This document shows positions 1 to 10,353 of a stretch of DNA of 64,000 nt, in pieces. The position numbers and the translations under genes are program-made. The notes under the pieces are model-generated. The model searched no databases. It was not told the origin of the DNA and was given only the letters and a program-made list of their open reading frames with translations. Origin of the DNA: Coenobita brevimanus (taxonomy: Eukaryota > Arthropoda > Malacostraca > Decapoda > Coenobitidae); the NCBI GenBank assembly GCA_032717465.1, contig CM064655.1, forward strand, positions 16,356,902 through 16,420,901, written 5' to 3'. Numbering within the stretch: position 1 is the stretch's first letter; the number at the start of each line of letters is the position of its first letter.

Positions 1-198
1 TTTACCTTGACTCAAGGATTTCTTGAAAATTAAAAATAATGGTTTACTTAACTCCTTTGCACATTCTCGTAGTACCCAACATGAAATTTCATCAGGACCA
101 CTTGCATTTCCTCTGTCTAATTTACTTAACTCCTCCTGTATTACTTTTCCTGCTATTTGTATATCTGGTAGTATGTGTGGACATGCAGGTTCCACATC
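1..198 (-). mobile_element. CR1-B LINE fragment (RT start), 5'-truncated
   Basis: On the minus strand this encodes the start of a CR1-type reverse transcriptase, including GPDEISCWVLRECAKEL and LFLIFKKSLSQGK. It matches the RT of the CR1-B copies at 48410-48570 and 59090-59250. The 5' end is cut and joined directly to the (AC)n that forms the 3' tail of the neighbouring CR1-A copy (231-4467), so on the minus strand the order is CR1-A, (AC)n, CR1-B. The rest of the element lies beyond the window edge. It is not a functional gene. Confidence 0.85.

Positions 199-227
<29 letters not shown>
199..227. repeat. (GT)n/(AC)n microsatellite at LINE-LINE junction
   Basis: A nearly perfect GT dinucleotide run on the plus strand. 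On the minus strand it is the (AC)n immediately following the 3' end of the CR1-A copy and preceding the truncated CR1-B fragment. Confidence 0.97.
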
Positions 228-230
<3 letters not shown>

Positions 231-428
231 ATTTACCTATTTGTATTTACCTATTTGTAGTATACAGGAATTGAGCAATGCTCGTGTTGTCCTGTCTCCA
301 TATCTACATTTATCAAGTCTACCTTTACACACATGAATGTTTTTCTCATGCACCACCTCTTTGTCTAAGTCGTTCCAAATATTTAAGTATTTACCTAGTA
401 TACCTAATTGTGATATACACGGAATGTA

Positions 429-3410
429 CTATGCTCGTGGGTTTCCGTCGCTGTTTCTCAATAAGTCGAATTTAACTTTAAACTCGTTTAAGTTTTTAGA
501 CTGGACGATCTCTTTGTCCAGGCTATTCCATAAGTCTATACTTCTGTAAGGAAAGCAGTATTTCTTGATATCCTTCAAGCAGCTTGACTTTTTCAATTTC
601 ATTCCATGTCCTCTTGTTGCTCTCTTATCCCATACAAACAGATCCTCTTTGTTAATTTTATCTACTCCCACCATGGTCCTGAACACCGCAATCATGTCTC
701 CCCTCTTTCTCCTTTCCTCTAACGAAGGCAATTCCAGTTTTTCCAGCCTCTCTCTGTATGACAGGTCTGTCAGACTGAGGATCATCTTGGTTGCTGTTCT
801 TTGTATTCTCTCAATCTTGTTTATATCTTTCTTTTTGTGTGTGGACCACACTACCGCTGCATATTCTAACCTGGGGCGGATCATGGCCACTATCAATTTT
901 TTCATCATTTCCTCATCCATATAATGAAATGCTACTCTTATGTTAGTCAAGAGTTTATAAGTCTCTCCAACTATCTTGTTAATGTGCTTTTCCGGTGACA
1001 AACTATCTTGGACCAGCACTCCCAAATCTTTCTCTTCTCTCCTTTTTGTGATTAATTCATTACCCAAAAAATAATTCAGTGATGGTCTCCTGGTACTTTT
1101 ACCCATTTCCAATATTTTACATTTCTTTACATTAAATTTCATTTCCCATGTCCGGTTCCAATTGTGTATCCTATCCAAATCCTCCTGCAGTATTTTACAA
1201 TCCTCCTCAGCCTCTATCTTCCTCAAGATCTTTACATCATCAGCAAACAGACTTGCATAACTGTTCACTCCATCTACCATATCATTTACGTAAATTAGGA
1301 ACATTACTGGCGCCAACACTGAGCCTTGAGGGACTCCACTTGTTACTTCCCTCCATCCAGACATCTTCTCCTTTATTACTGTCCTCATTTGTCAGTCTCT
1401 CAAAAAATCTCTCATCCATTCCAGAAGTTTCCCCTTAAGTCCTCCTATATATTCTAGTTTCCACATTAGTCTCTTATGAGGTACCTTGTCAAAGGCCTTC
1501 TCTAAGTCTAAGTACACACAATCCACCCAACCATCTCTCTCCTGTACCACATCAATTGCTCTTGAGTAAAAGCTCAACAAGTTTGAAACACATGACCTTC
1601 CACTTCTGAATCCAAACTGACATTCAGCCAAAATATTCAACTCTTCCAGATATTTTATCCATCTGTCTTTCAGGATTCTCTCACACAATTTTGCGACCAT
1701 GCTGGTTAGAGACACTGGTCTATAATTCAGGGGTTCTTCCCTGTTTCCTCCCTTGTAAATTGGTACCACATTTGCCCTCTTCCATTCTTTTGGCACTTTC
1801 CCCTCTTCCAGTGAGCATACAATTAAGCTGTGAATTTTATCCGCCAGTTGTTCTCTGCATTCCTTCAGTACCCAATTAGAAATTCCATCAGGTCCTGGGG
1901 CTTTCCTTACATCTTGAGTTTCCAGTAATTTATACACTTCCTGTACCTCCACTTTTATATCTTTCATCACCGGAACATTTCTAATCACTCCCTCCCCTTC
2001 CACAAGCTCCTTTTCTTTAGTGAAAACTGACTGGAAACGTTTGTTCATTATTTCTGCTTGCATTGCCGCATCCTTAAAGACCTCTCCTTCTACTTTCAGC
2101 TTGGTGATTCCTTCCTTTTGTTTCAGTTTGCCATTAACAAATCTATAAAACAGTTTTGGTTCATCCTTGCATTTGTCAATTATACCTTTTTCAAAATTCC
2201 CTTCTTCTTCTCGATGAATTCTTGTGTATTCATTTCTTGTTCTTTTATATTTTTCCATTGTACTGTCGTTACCTCTCTTTCTCCAATTGTTCCACGCCTT
2301 ATCTCTCTCTTTTTTTGCTATCATACACCTTCTATTAAACCACTCCTTTTTCCTGTTTTCTTTCCCTCTTACTCTTGGTACAAATTTTTCCACTCCCATA
2401 TTATAGAGGTCTAGAAAGATATCCCACTTCTTCTGTATCTCTCTTGTTTCTCTGAATTTTCTCCAATCCACATTTTCAAAAAAGTCTCTCAATCCTGTAA
2501 AATTTGCTTTGCCAAAGTTGTATCTTCCCTATCTATGAAGCTCGTCTCTTGGCTCGACGTTTCCTATTAACATCTGGAACTCAATGACCACGTGATCACT
2601 TTTTCCCAAAGGACAGAGATATTCCAATGATTCTATTACATCGGGTTCTTTGGTGAACAGTAAATCCAACCTTGCTGGTGAGTCCTCACCTCGAAACCAT
2701 GTCTCTTCTTTGACCCATTGCGTCATCACATTATTCATTATTATATTTAATAACATAGTGCCCCACGAATCCTCGTCGCCTACCGAGTACCATTCCTCCC
2801 AGTTCACCTCTTTACAGTTAAAGTCACCCACCAAAATTATATTATTGCTTTTCTCAATTATTTTTTGCAAGTAGTTAGCCATATCTGACAACATATCATG
2901 GTATTCATCATCCTTCCATGCTCTCGTCTTTGGGGGAACATACACTACCGCCATATCTCTCTTAACATTCTCTCCAGTTTCTAATTTCATATATATCACT
3001 TCAGCCCTGCCTTCTCCCATTTCCACAGTATCTACATTTATGTTGTTCTTCACTGCTATCATCACTCCTCCTCCCTTTTTTTCTTTTCTGTCTTTTCTCC
3101 ATAGTTTGTATTTACCATCTCTCAAATGAACATCAATATCTTCTCTTAATTTGGTCTCTACAAAGCACATGACATCAGGTTCATGTTCTCTCAAGAAATC
3201 ATTAATTTCGATCCTTGTCGATATAAAACCATCAACATTAGTATATATCACCTTCAAATTTTTTTTGACGTTTTTAATACCCTCTTCTCTCCTACTCTCT
3301 GTCCGTACCACTTCCTCAACTTCTGATCTTTCACAACCATACCCCCTAGTTTCCTTCACTTCTATTTCCTTAAATACCATTTCCTTACTTTCATATCCAA
3401 TACTCTCCAA
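429..3410 (-). pseudogene. CR1-A ORF2 (endonuclease-reverse transcriptase), two nonsense codons
   Basis: The endonuclease comes first, with VIYTNVDGF, VETKLRED, ILVGDFNCKEVNWEEW and LGKSDHVVIEF (APE-type). The RT follows, with KAPGPDGISNWVLKE, NYRPVSLTSMVAKL, CQFGFRSGRSCVSNLL, LDLEKAFDKVPHKRL, SGVPQGSVLAPVMFL and the catalytic LFADDVKIL. The C-terminal region ends LLRNSDGNPRA. Two in-frame stops interrupt it, one at 2529 (CAG to TAG just after DELHR) and one at about 1392 (AGA to TGA just after FLRD). Elsewhere the frame is open. There is no AUG at the start of the open frame: it opens at the T8 run shared with ORF1, so translation probably needs -1 frameshifting or reinitiation. Clade (CR1 group) is assigned from the RT and the RGDMIAVFRTM-type C-terminus. 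Confidence 0.9.
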
Positions 3411-4250
3411 AAAAAAGTATTACGTTCTTCCTCTGTCCTCTTATCATTTTTTTCCTTTACTTCTTCCTTTAATGATTTTAAAACTTCTCTTTCTTCTTCA
3501 TTCAGATCTTTTCTTATTATAATATTTTCCATCCCCGCCTCTTTGCTTAATTTCCAGGTCACTTTAAGTATCTCATTTATTACACTTTTTGATGTAAACT
3601 TGACTCTCATTGGTCTTGTTTCCCCTTTCTTATAAGGCCCTATCCTCCTTATTTCCTCAATTTCTTTTACCCACTTGTCTCCTTCGGGGTCAATCTTGCC
3701 TAATATTCCTCTCACCATGTTCGTGTCTCTCTCGAGTCTTACGAACATAACCTTTTCTTCCTCTTCCGTTTCCAAATACTACCACACATCTGTTCCTTTC
3801 TACAGTTTCTCTCACTATTTTCTCTTTTTTCTTCAGTATTTTCACTACATTTTCTTCCATTTCTTTCTTGTTCATTTCCCTTTCTTCCTGGATGATCTCT
3901 CTTAAGCTGACCACTTCTTTCTGTTCTTCTACATGTGCCCACTTTGCCTTATGTTCTTCTAATACATTACTCACCTTCTCCGTTTTATTAGTACTCTCTT
4001 CTAGTTTCCTCCTCAGTTCAACATTTTCCTGCTTCAAATTCCTAATCTCTTCATTGGCTGTTTCATTAGACTGGATCAGACTCTGTATGGTGGTTTCCGT
4101 ATTTACTGACACATCCTTTATCACTAGATTCTCTACTTTCTTTTCGAGTTCACTAATCCTCATAATTAATGTTTTCACCAGGTCCATGACATTGGTATTA
4201 GCATCAAATCCTTGAAATTCCATTCCCTCACTGTTTACATTTTCGGCCAT
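3362..4250 (-). pseudogene. CR1-A ORF1 (coiled-coil RNA-binding protein), frameshifted
   Basis: Starts at the ATG at 4250 (MAENVNSEGMEFQGFDANTN). An acidic N-terminus is followed by a long heptad-rich coiled coil (about residues 25-160, starting LVKTLIMRISELEKKVENL). The C-terminal region carries RRIGPYKKGETRPMRVKF and then IIIRKDLNEEEREVLKSL, which resembles the RNA-binding end of L1-type ORF1 proteins. Compared with the intact copy at 41877-42770, a small deletion near 3775 (in the GNREEEE segment) shifts the frame. The ORF ends in TFFWRVLDMKVRKWYLRK and overlaps ORF2, which lies in the -1 frame, at the A8 (T8 in the mRNA) at 3409-3416. The likely role is an RNP protein for the element RNA; this is inferred from position and motifs. 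Confidence 0.85.
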
Positions 4251-4472
4251 GTTTAACGTACCGGTAAAGTACCAAAACAGCTGTTACCGAATAAACGACA
4301 AACATTCATGTATACTATAGCCAACAAATCTTTACATTTTTGGTAGTCTACTAACTTTCATTATTTTCAATTTAAAGAAAGACCCTGGGAGACAGGACAG
4401 ACAAAATTCCTGAAACTACTCAAGGTTTAGGAGCGATGGCTGGGACGTCTGCTCTCTCCGGCTGTTCGTTCC

Positions 4473-4474
<2 letters not shown>

Positions 4475-4538
<64 letters not shown>
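4475..4538. repeat. (GT)n microsatellite, about 64 bp
   Basis: An uninterrupted GT run lying between the 5' end of CR1-A copy A1 and the 3' end of a minus-strand tRNA-derived SINE (4539-4790). Confidence 0.98.
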
Positions 4539-4540
<2 letters not shown>

Positions 4541-4790
4541 GCCGGGTCGGTCAGGATCACTTGATGGTCGTGATCGACAGCTTTTACCCTCCCGGAAGGG
4601 AGCTGAGAGCTCATATAGTCCGATCTAAGGGCAAGGCTGCGACCTTCACACACGCACACACCCGTCCCCTTGCTCAAGGGGGACAGTAACCACTCACTTC
4701 GTCAGTTAAACTTTTCGCAACCTGAGCGAGGCGCGAACTCCCGTCCACCAGTTGGGAAGCGGGAACGTTACCACTGCACCAGCAAGCGGT
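4539..4790 (-). mobile_element. tRNA-derived SINE between two (AC)n tracts (S3)
   Basis: The minus-strand head at about 4790-4720 has a tRNA-like pol III promoter: box A resembles TGGTGCAGTGGTAACG and box B resembles GAGTTCGCGCCTC, closest to a glycine-type tRNA. A tRNA-unrelated body of about 180 bp follows, ending CCGGCGA directly at (AC)n. The upstream side (4790-4835 on the plus strand) is also GT-rich, so the SINE lies between AC tracts, like the CR1 copies. No acceptor-stem pairing was checked and it is not a functional tRNA gene. Family name unknown. Confidence 0.7.
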
Positions 4791-4836
4791 GTGTGTGAGT
4801 GTGTGTGGGTGTGCGTGTGTGTGTCTGTCTGTGGCT
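4791..4836. repeat. Imperfect GT-rich microsatellite
   Basis: A degenerate TG/TGTC run adjoining the 5' head of the minus-strand SINE. Confidence 0.9.
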
Positions 4837-5317
4837 GTGATGTATTTTCTTCTCTCCTTGCGATACATTTGCCTAAAACACATGCAATGCACACAACAGA
4901 TTTTTCCACGAACATTCGCTGCACGACATACGTATGTATATGTGGCTGTGGCATATTTCTTGTCACTGACACTTTCGCTTTGTTTTAGCTAAGTCAGTCA
5001 ATGCATGAAATATTTCTCTGTGAACACTCGCTGCGACTTTATTGTATTGGCACACACCACACTCCTTCAAGAACACCCGCAGCACGTTTGACGTATATTT
5101 CACACAATTCCATATGCAATTTCACTATCAAAATTACAATAATTCCATCCCTAAACACCTCTAATTCTTCCTTCATGACTATAAAAACTGTACGTGATGC
5201 CTGCCCCATTCCACACTATAGTTCCATAATTTCACCAAGCCAGCCACAATATCTTTCACACAAAATACGGTTTAGGTATTGGCTTCATTATATACGTATT
5301 TATAATCACGCCATAGG
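4837..5317. other. Unassigned AT-rich spacer
   Basis: Weak direct similarity occurs between segments around 4880-4950 and 5015-5090 (encodings around FSTNIRCTTYV and CEHSLRLYCIG look alike at DNA level: ACGAACATTCGCTGCACG versus GAACACTCGCTGCGAC). I see no credible coding potential, splice-bounded exon or recognised element. Confidence 0.4.
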
Positions 5318-5417
5318 GCCTTGGGGAGGGCGAGAGGCGAAACCCCGCAACAGTGAACACGCATATCGCCTTGGGGAGGGCGAGAGGCGAAACCCCGCAA
5401 CAGTGAACACGCATATC
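5318..5417. repeat. Perfect 50-bp tandem duplication
   Basis: Two identical adjacent units of 50 bp (5318-5367 and 5368-5417), each beginning GCCTTGGGGAGGGCGAG and ending CACGCATATC. The lack of divergence suggests a recent duplication. Confidence 0.95.
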
Positions 5418-5782
5418 GCCTCTAAGCCTAATGATTGATAACTTACAAAATTCCTTCACGTGACATATATCTATGTTCCATCGACAATATCACATACAAA
5501 TATGCTCACAAATATTGCATTATCACACTGAGTCCATAGGGGCTTCGGCTCGGGCAGGAGGGGGAGAATTAGTAGAAGTTTAAAGGGACAGTACACTTGA
5601 CGCAACCTCACTGCCTGGCTGCCTGGAAGAGACTGAGGTTTATCACTACATGCTGGGCCCCATGAGGCAGCTCAGTGTTGCCAATGCCTTACCATTGGAA
5701 AGCACTGCATTCGCTACAATGCGTGAAAATTTGACATAAATCCACCAGAAACTTAATTTTTGGCAAATTTTTTTGTGCTTAG
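5418..5782. other. Unassigned spacer upstream of piggyBac-like element
   Basis: No ORF, repeat or transposon ends recognised, apart from the TTAG target duplicate at 5779-5782. The 3' part of the RTE-1 copy that resumes at 6865 is not present here, so part of this stretch may belong to a larger insertion or rearrangement. Confidence 0.35.
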
Positions 5783-6782
5783 CCCCTTAAACGCGGCTGT
5801 GTACAGTCGATCCCCCCCGAGTGGCGGGGTTGTATCGCAGTCTGAGTACCTGTAGGAAAATATTCGCCAAAAATCAGAGATTAACCCTAGAACATTATAC
5901 TTGGTGTGGCAGATAGTACTTACATTCAGCTTTCTCCAGAGACAGGTGTTGAGCCTTCATGGACTACCCAAGGACTTGTGGAGACTTGCAAAGTTGGGTA
6001 ACCAAATCTTCACTTTCACACCTCCAGCAACCCGGTTTCCCCTCTACCACAGCCTCATTCTGTCACAGTAAACTTTATACTACAACGTAAAGGTAGTTAG
6101 GAATCCGTATTTGTACAATAAGCACTGAAAATAAGGCTAAAATCAACGGAGCGTACGGCCGACATGCACTGTGGCGGCGGTCTTCCCGTCACTCAACAAA
6201 CATTTCCATTTTCACAGCTAAAAACATGTATACTACATTATTTTCAATCATATTACTTCCCAAAAGATCACCACGGCGCGCTTTTTATTCTGCCTTACGT
6301 CCGCCACTTTATTCTCGTTCCTGTCGGCCGCTTGCACTGACTGGGAAGAGCTAGAACTCGCCATAATCTCACTTTGAAAGCCTGCAGTAAACTGACGCTA
6401 AACAGGGGCAAACCGTAAGAAAAAAGCTAGTGTTACAACTGGGGAAACAAGCGTTTCCTAGTAGCATAAACTGCTTGTGAGAGGAGATCGCAGATTTACA
6501 GTTCTGAGCGCTCAGAGCGCTGCCATGTATCACAGCCAGGCTGGCCGGGCCGTGGTGGAGGGGGGACGGGGGGAAAACGCGATATTTGGCAACAACTGAG
6601 GTCAGTAGTACAAAGGTAAAGTATGCTAGTTGTAGCTAGAGGGTGGTGGTACTGATAGACAATACCAGCTGGAGCCTGCTTGCCCGCGGTTATTCAAAAT
6701 TTACTCACATCGCAAACGCGACGATCCGCCGTTCTGTCCTTTGGGCCGACCGTCGCAAATGCGACGATCCGCGTTTAAGGGG
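5783..6782. mobile_element. piggyBac-like non-autonomous transposon (P1), 1000 bp
   Basis: Terminal inverted repeats begin CCCCTTAAACGCGG and end with its complement. They are flanked by TTAG on both sides (5779-5782 and 6783-6786), a variant of the TTAA duplication of piggyBac elements. The first 250 bp align with the first 250 bp of the element at 27290-29059 (shared CCAAAAATCAG, TTCAGCTTTCTCC, GGACTTGTGGAGAC and GTTGGGTAAC blocks), so both are one family. Subterminal CpG-rich motifs (CGCAAACGCGACGATCCGC, repeated with one change) lie next to the right end. No transposase frame is present; mobility would need a transposase in trans. Confidence 0.8.
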
Positions 6783-6786
6783 TTAG

Positions 6787-6864
6787 GAACACGATTCGAG
6801 TGACTGAACATCTTTAAAACAATCCACATGAAACGCGAATCGCGTGACTGACACTGAGAGGGTT
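6787..6864. other. Possible right end of a second TTAA element
   Basis: The segment contains two GCGAATCGCGTGACTGACA-like stretches and ends GAGAGGG followed by TTAA at 6863-6866, where RTE-1 sequence (CTCATTTCC) resumes. That is what the right end of another piggyBac-like element would look like, but no matching left end was found in the window. Confidence 0.35.
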
Positions 6865-6888
6865 AACTCATTTCCAATGCTCTCACTC

Positions 6889-7065
6889 ATGGCTCAGTGG
6901 GTTAGAGCGCTCCGCTCTGACCGAAGGGTCGGAGGATCGAATCCACCCAAGGGTGGACATCAGGAAGGGCATCCGGTCATAAAATGCTACACGCTCTAAA
7001 CCAAACTCCTCTACCCAGGGGCAACGCCTTAGCCCTTATCCAAAAAAGGGGTACCTGGCGTAAAA
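6889..7065 (+). mobile_element. tRNA-derived SINE (S2) with 9-bp target duplication
   Basis: The head resembles a tRNA: box A-like TGGCTCAGTGGGTTAGAGC and box B-like GGATCGAATCC. A body follows with AAGGGCATCCGG, a motif I associate with tails shared by RTE-mobilised SINEs. The SINE interrupts RTE-1 copy R1 and is flanked by CTCTCACTC on both sides (6880-6888 and 7066-7074). The other RTE-1 copies have this 9-mer once at the same place (for example near 37528), which fixes both boundaries. It is not a functional tRNA gene: it continues far past the tRNA 3' end. Confidence 0.88.
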
Positions 7066-7756
7066 CTCTCACTCTTGACTTCTGTCCCTCCAACAAGGTC
7101 CAAGCTTCACTTCCACATGTTACAGTTGGCATCACAATACTGTCATGCAGTAACTTTTTCACTTCCATGCTCACTTCCCTGTTTCTTATCACTGCTTTCA
7201 AGGAACCAGCAACTTTTCTTCCTTGTTATATCCTTTCAAGCATTTCACCCTCTAAACTTCCATTCTTACTCATCACACTACCCAAGTACTTAAACACACT
7301 CACATTTTCCATTTCCTCCTCACCAAACCTCACTGTACATTCACTGACTTCACTTCTCTTGAAGACCATAACTTTACTCTTCCCTAAATTTACCTTTAGA
7401 TTCCACTTCTTACACACTCTCCCAAACTTATGCACCAAGCCTTGCAGCTCCCCTTCATCTTCCCTTAACAACACAGTATGATCTGCAAACAACAGTACAG
7501 GGAGTTTCCAAACACTGTCCTCTCTCACTAGGGCCACTCCAACATCCACTGCCCTACCTTGCATCTTTTTTATAACCCAATCCACATAAAGATTGAGCAA
7601 CCATCGACACATGACACATCCTTGTTTCAATCCAGTCTTCAAATAGAAAAATTCACTCAGTTCACTATCCAGATCCACACGCACTGCAGCCTTAGCACCC
7701 CCATACATACTCTTCACGGCCTTCAATAACTTCCCATCTACTCCATACATTCTTAA

Positions 7757-8521
7757 CCCGCCGCGTCCCGAGATGTGAATTCACGTCCTCACATGATGTG
7801 CACTCATATCCCGGAGACATAAATTAACGCGGCAACATTGCAAGGTCCCTAATTTGCACAATTTTCAATTTTCACGAGTGATTTCGCGTGTGATTTTTGG
7901 CACGTATACACAGGACACCTTCCTCTATTCCTCTACAAGATGCCAAGCAGGAACAATGCCTTACACCGCATAACCTCTCCCCCCCCCCCTGCACGCCATT
8001 GTCTCGGCAATTCACCTGTTACCAGTGACCTGGCCAATAAAGACATTCAGGGCCAGAGTGATTCCCCAATCGATGACAATGTGGAAGACAAAGTTTACAT
8101 AGCATTGGAGGAAGAAACAGTCAGAAATGATGATCAGGTAATGTGACAAAAGAAAGTCAGGTATGGTGATGAGTTAGTGAGTGAAACAATGCTTATAATG
8201 CCTATATTACTGTTTGAAAACCAATATACTCTTGTACATATAAATTCGTACCAAGTAAATAAATAAATACTGTTTATGAGTGGATAAAATAGTTACCCTC
8301 CCATAGAACTCGTTTTCTTTGGTGCCAGCCTGTTAGAAAACCCAGTCAGGTAAGGAAGTACTCGTACCTGGATCGTGTATTTTAAACCTCAGGTGAGCGA
8401 TTTCTCTATGAATTTTCGATGTTTCTCACCAAAAGCGGATGTTTGAGCCCCCCAAAAAAAAGGTCCAAAAATGTCGGGACTGGGGCATACTACTGCCCAG
8501 AAAACGTCGGGATGGGGCGAG
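7757..8521. mobile_element. piggyBac-like MITE (P3) inside an RTE-1 copy, 765 bp
   Basis: Flanked by TTAA at 7753-7756 and 8522-8525. The imperfect inverted ends share the CCGCC...TCCCGA pattern (left CCCGCCGCGTCCCGAG, right complement CTCGCCCCATCCCGAC). The RTE-1 copy at 38205-38225 has a single TTAA at the homologous place (TTCTTAACACTTTCC), which serves as an empty site. Inside, a 68-codon frame (7940-8146, MPSRNNALHRITSPPPPARH) may be the relic of a transposase N-terminus, but nothing in it is diagnostic. A run of C (7978-7987) and a short AATAAATAAATA tract are also present. Confidence 0.85.
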
Positions 8522-9770
8522 TTAATACTTTCCACAATCCTTGTCTATCCACCCTGTCATATGCTTTCTTCAAATCCATGAAGGCCACAAACTACTTCTT
8601 TCCCTTCTCAAAAAACTTTTCCACTAAAGATCTAAGAATGAATATCTGATCTACACAACCTCTTCCCTTCCTAAAACCTCCCTGTTCTTCTTCAACTAAT
8701 TCCTGTGTTATTTCCCTAACTCTGTCAATAAGTCTCCTACCATATACTTTTCCTATTACACTAAGAAGACAAATGCCCCTATGATTACCACATAATTCTT
8801 TTTCCCCTTTTCCTTTGTACAGGGGAATAATTATACCAGATTTCCAATCCTCCAGGACTCTACCTTCCTCCCATACCAATCTGCACATCTTCCACATCCA
8901 TTCTACTACTATCTCTCAACCATGCTTCAGCATTTCACCACACACTCCATCAATTCCTGGGGCTTTCCCCATTTTAACTTTCTTCATTGCTTCCACAACT
9001 TCCATCCTACTGATTTCTTCCTCTCTTCTCACATCCTTCCTTTTCCATTACTTTCATTATCCACGTTCAATAATTCCTTAAATTGTTTTCCTCCTCTACT
9101 CACTTTTTCTCCCTTCTCCACTAGTAATCTACCATTTTTATCTTTCACTCCTCATCTAACTTCCTTGGCATCCTGTCTACCTCTCTTTACCTCTTTCCAG
9201 AACATTTTCTTATATTCCCTCCACTTTACATGCAAATTCCTTCCAAATTCCTCATCCACTCTCTTCTTACTCTCTCTTACTAATCCCTTCAACTCTCTCT
9301 TCCTCTCTACATGTAACTCTCTCTTCCGTCACTCAACTTCTTCCACGTCCGTTTCTCATCCACTCACTATATGCTTTCTTCTTTTGTGCCACAGCCTCTC
9401 TCATCTCTTCAGTCCACAATGCTACTCCCTGTATCCCCTTTCATCCTCTCTTCATCTCACACATTTCACATGCTGCACAGATTTCTTCTGTGAATATCTT
9501 GCACACACCTTCCACGTCTCCCATCTGCTCTAATCCATAATTACCCAATCGCTGCTTCACTTCCCTCTTATATTTTGCTTTTTTTCCATATTCTTGTAAC
9601 CTTTCCACCCTCCTTGTATGAACTACTTCCTCCTGTCCTTTCCTTCTTCTATTTTTCCATTTCATTTGGACTTTGATTCCAACCACCACTTGGTGGTGGT
9701 CAGAAAGCCCACTCCCCCAACCTCTATATACTTTTGCATCCATTACACACCTTCTCATCCTTTCATGACA

Positions 9771-10204
9771 AAGCATAATACAGTAAACATACAAAACACA
9801 TCACAGGTTTTGATGGTAGAAATTTTAACTCAAATTCTACAAACTTTCTCTGACCTTCTCCAAGGTTACCTACACACTTATTTAAATATGTACAAAATAA
9901 GGGACAGTAGTGTGAGCAGATTGCTGGTATGGTCATACAAATAGAATTGATAGGAACAGAGTGGCTAATAGGATGTACTGTATAAAGAATGATGCTGAAG
10001 GTGGGACATGGGATAACAGGCAAGAGGAAAGTGGTTTAATATAGTAAGTACACGTGTAAAAAAAATGAAAAATGGAGGCTGAACGGGCAAAAGAACTGAA
10101 GAAGGATAGTACTGTAAATGGCTGAGGAATTTATTAATAAGAAAAAGGGTTAAGATGATGAAATGAAGACAATTTAAAACCTCAAGCAAAAATAATTTTC
10201 CTAC
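9771..10204. other. Unassigned, probable intron sequence
   Basis: No recognised repeat. Short frames on the minus strand (for example around 9763-10023) have no convincing splice or motif support. It lies just 3' of the putative host exon at 10205-10353. Confidence 0.4.
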
Positions 10205-10353
10205 CCTTATCCAATCCATTTTGAGAGAATAGTGGTGTGAAAACTGTTCTGGAGCCACGGCCACAATTCTGAGGATGCATTCCAATCCCACTGAAGACCA
10301 AGCATTGGCTGCCAACTCAGCAAATCCAAAGTACCTCATGAATGGGTTTGGAC
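10205..10353 (-). CDS. Putative internal exon of a host gene (second exon seen)
   Basis: On the minus strand a 149-bp open segment is bounded by a splice acceptor (CTAATCAG before GTCCAAAC) and a donor (AAGG then GTAGGA). It starts with two bases completing a codon and then encodes 49 residues: PNPFMRYFGFAELAANAWSS, then VGLECILRIVAVAPEQFSHH, then YSLKMDWIR. The composition is typical of a folded, partly helical protein and unlike the surrounding transposons. The preceding putative exon (24862-25021) ends one base into a codon, so the two join exactly (G plus GT, glycine). I do not recognise the protein. It ends at a codon boundary, so the next exon should begin in phase 0; none was found before the window edge. 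Moderate confidence: this is a prediction from splice signals and reading frame alone. Confidence 0.5.

Larger units (their letters stand above)
231..4467 (-). mobile_element. Full-length CR1-A LINE (copy A1)
   Basis: A near-complete minus-strand non-LTR retrotransposon. Its 5' end (GAACAGCCGGAGAGAG) starts just after (AC)n at 4475-4538, and its 3' end (CTACAAATAGGTAAATAC) runs into (AC)n at 199-227. It has a 5'UTR of about 217 bp, ORF1 (4250-3362), ORF2 (about 3410-429) and a long 3'UTR. The 3'UTR at 231-430 is unusual: it holds a second copy of the LINE C-terminal region and tail, WNDLDKEVVHEKNIHV in translation. Damage is light: one ORF1 frameshift near 3775 and two nonsense changes in ORF2, so the copy is probably young but inactive. 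Confidence 0.92.
6865..9770 (-). mobile_element. RTE-1 LINE copy R1, 5'-truncated and nested with a SINE and a MITE
   Basis: Minus-strand RTE-type LINE colinear with the copy at 37146-39904. From high to low coordinates it has the endonuclease end (GWGSGLSDHHQVVVG), a linker, RT segments (VLEDWKSGIIIPLYKGKG, NHRGICLLSVIGKVY, QGGFRKGRGCVDQIFI, GLKQGCVMCRWLLNLY) and the C-terminal region around 7000-7400. The catalytic FADD is FADH here (LLFADHTVLL near 7470), so the copy is dead even without its frameshifts. It is cut at its 5' end near 9770 and interrupted by a piggyBac-like MITE (7757-8521) and a SINE (6889-7065). Its 3' tail is missing on the left. Confidence 0.85.

Noticed and set aside
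6889..6960. Possible functional tRNA gene
   Set aside because: Box A/B-like motifs are present but the sequence continues as a SINE body with a target duplication at both ends, and the acceptor stem was not convincing.
7940..8146. Small protein gene
   Set aside because: It lies inside a TTAA-flanked MITE, has low complexity (poly-Pro from a C run) and no recognisable domain.
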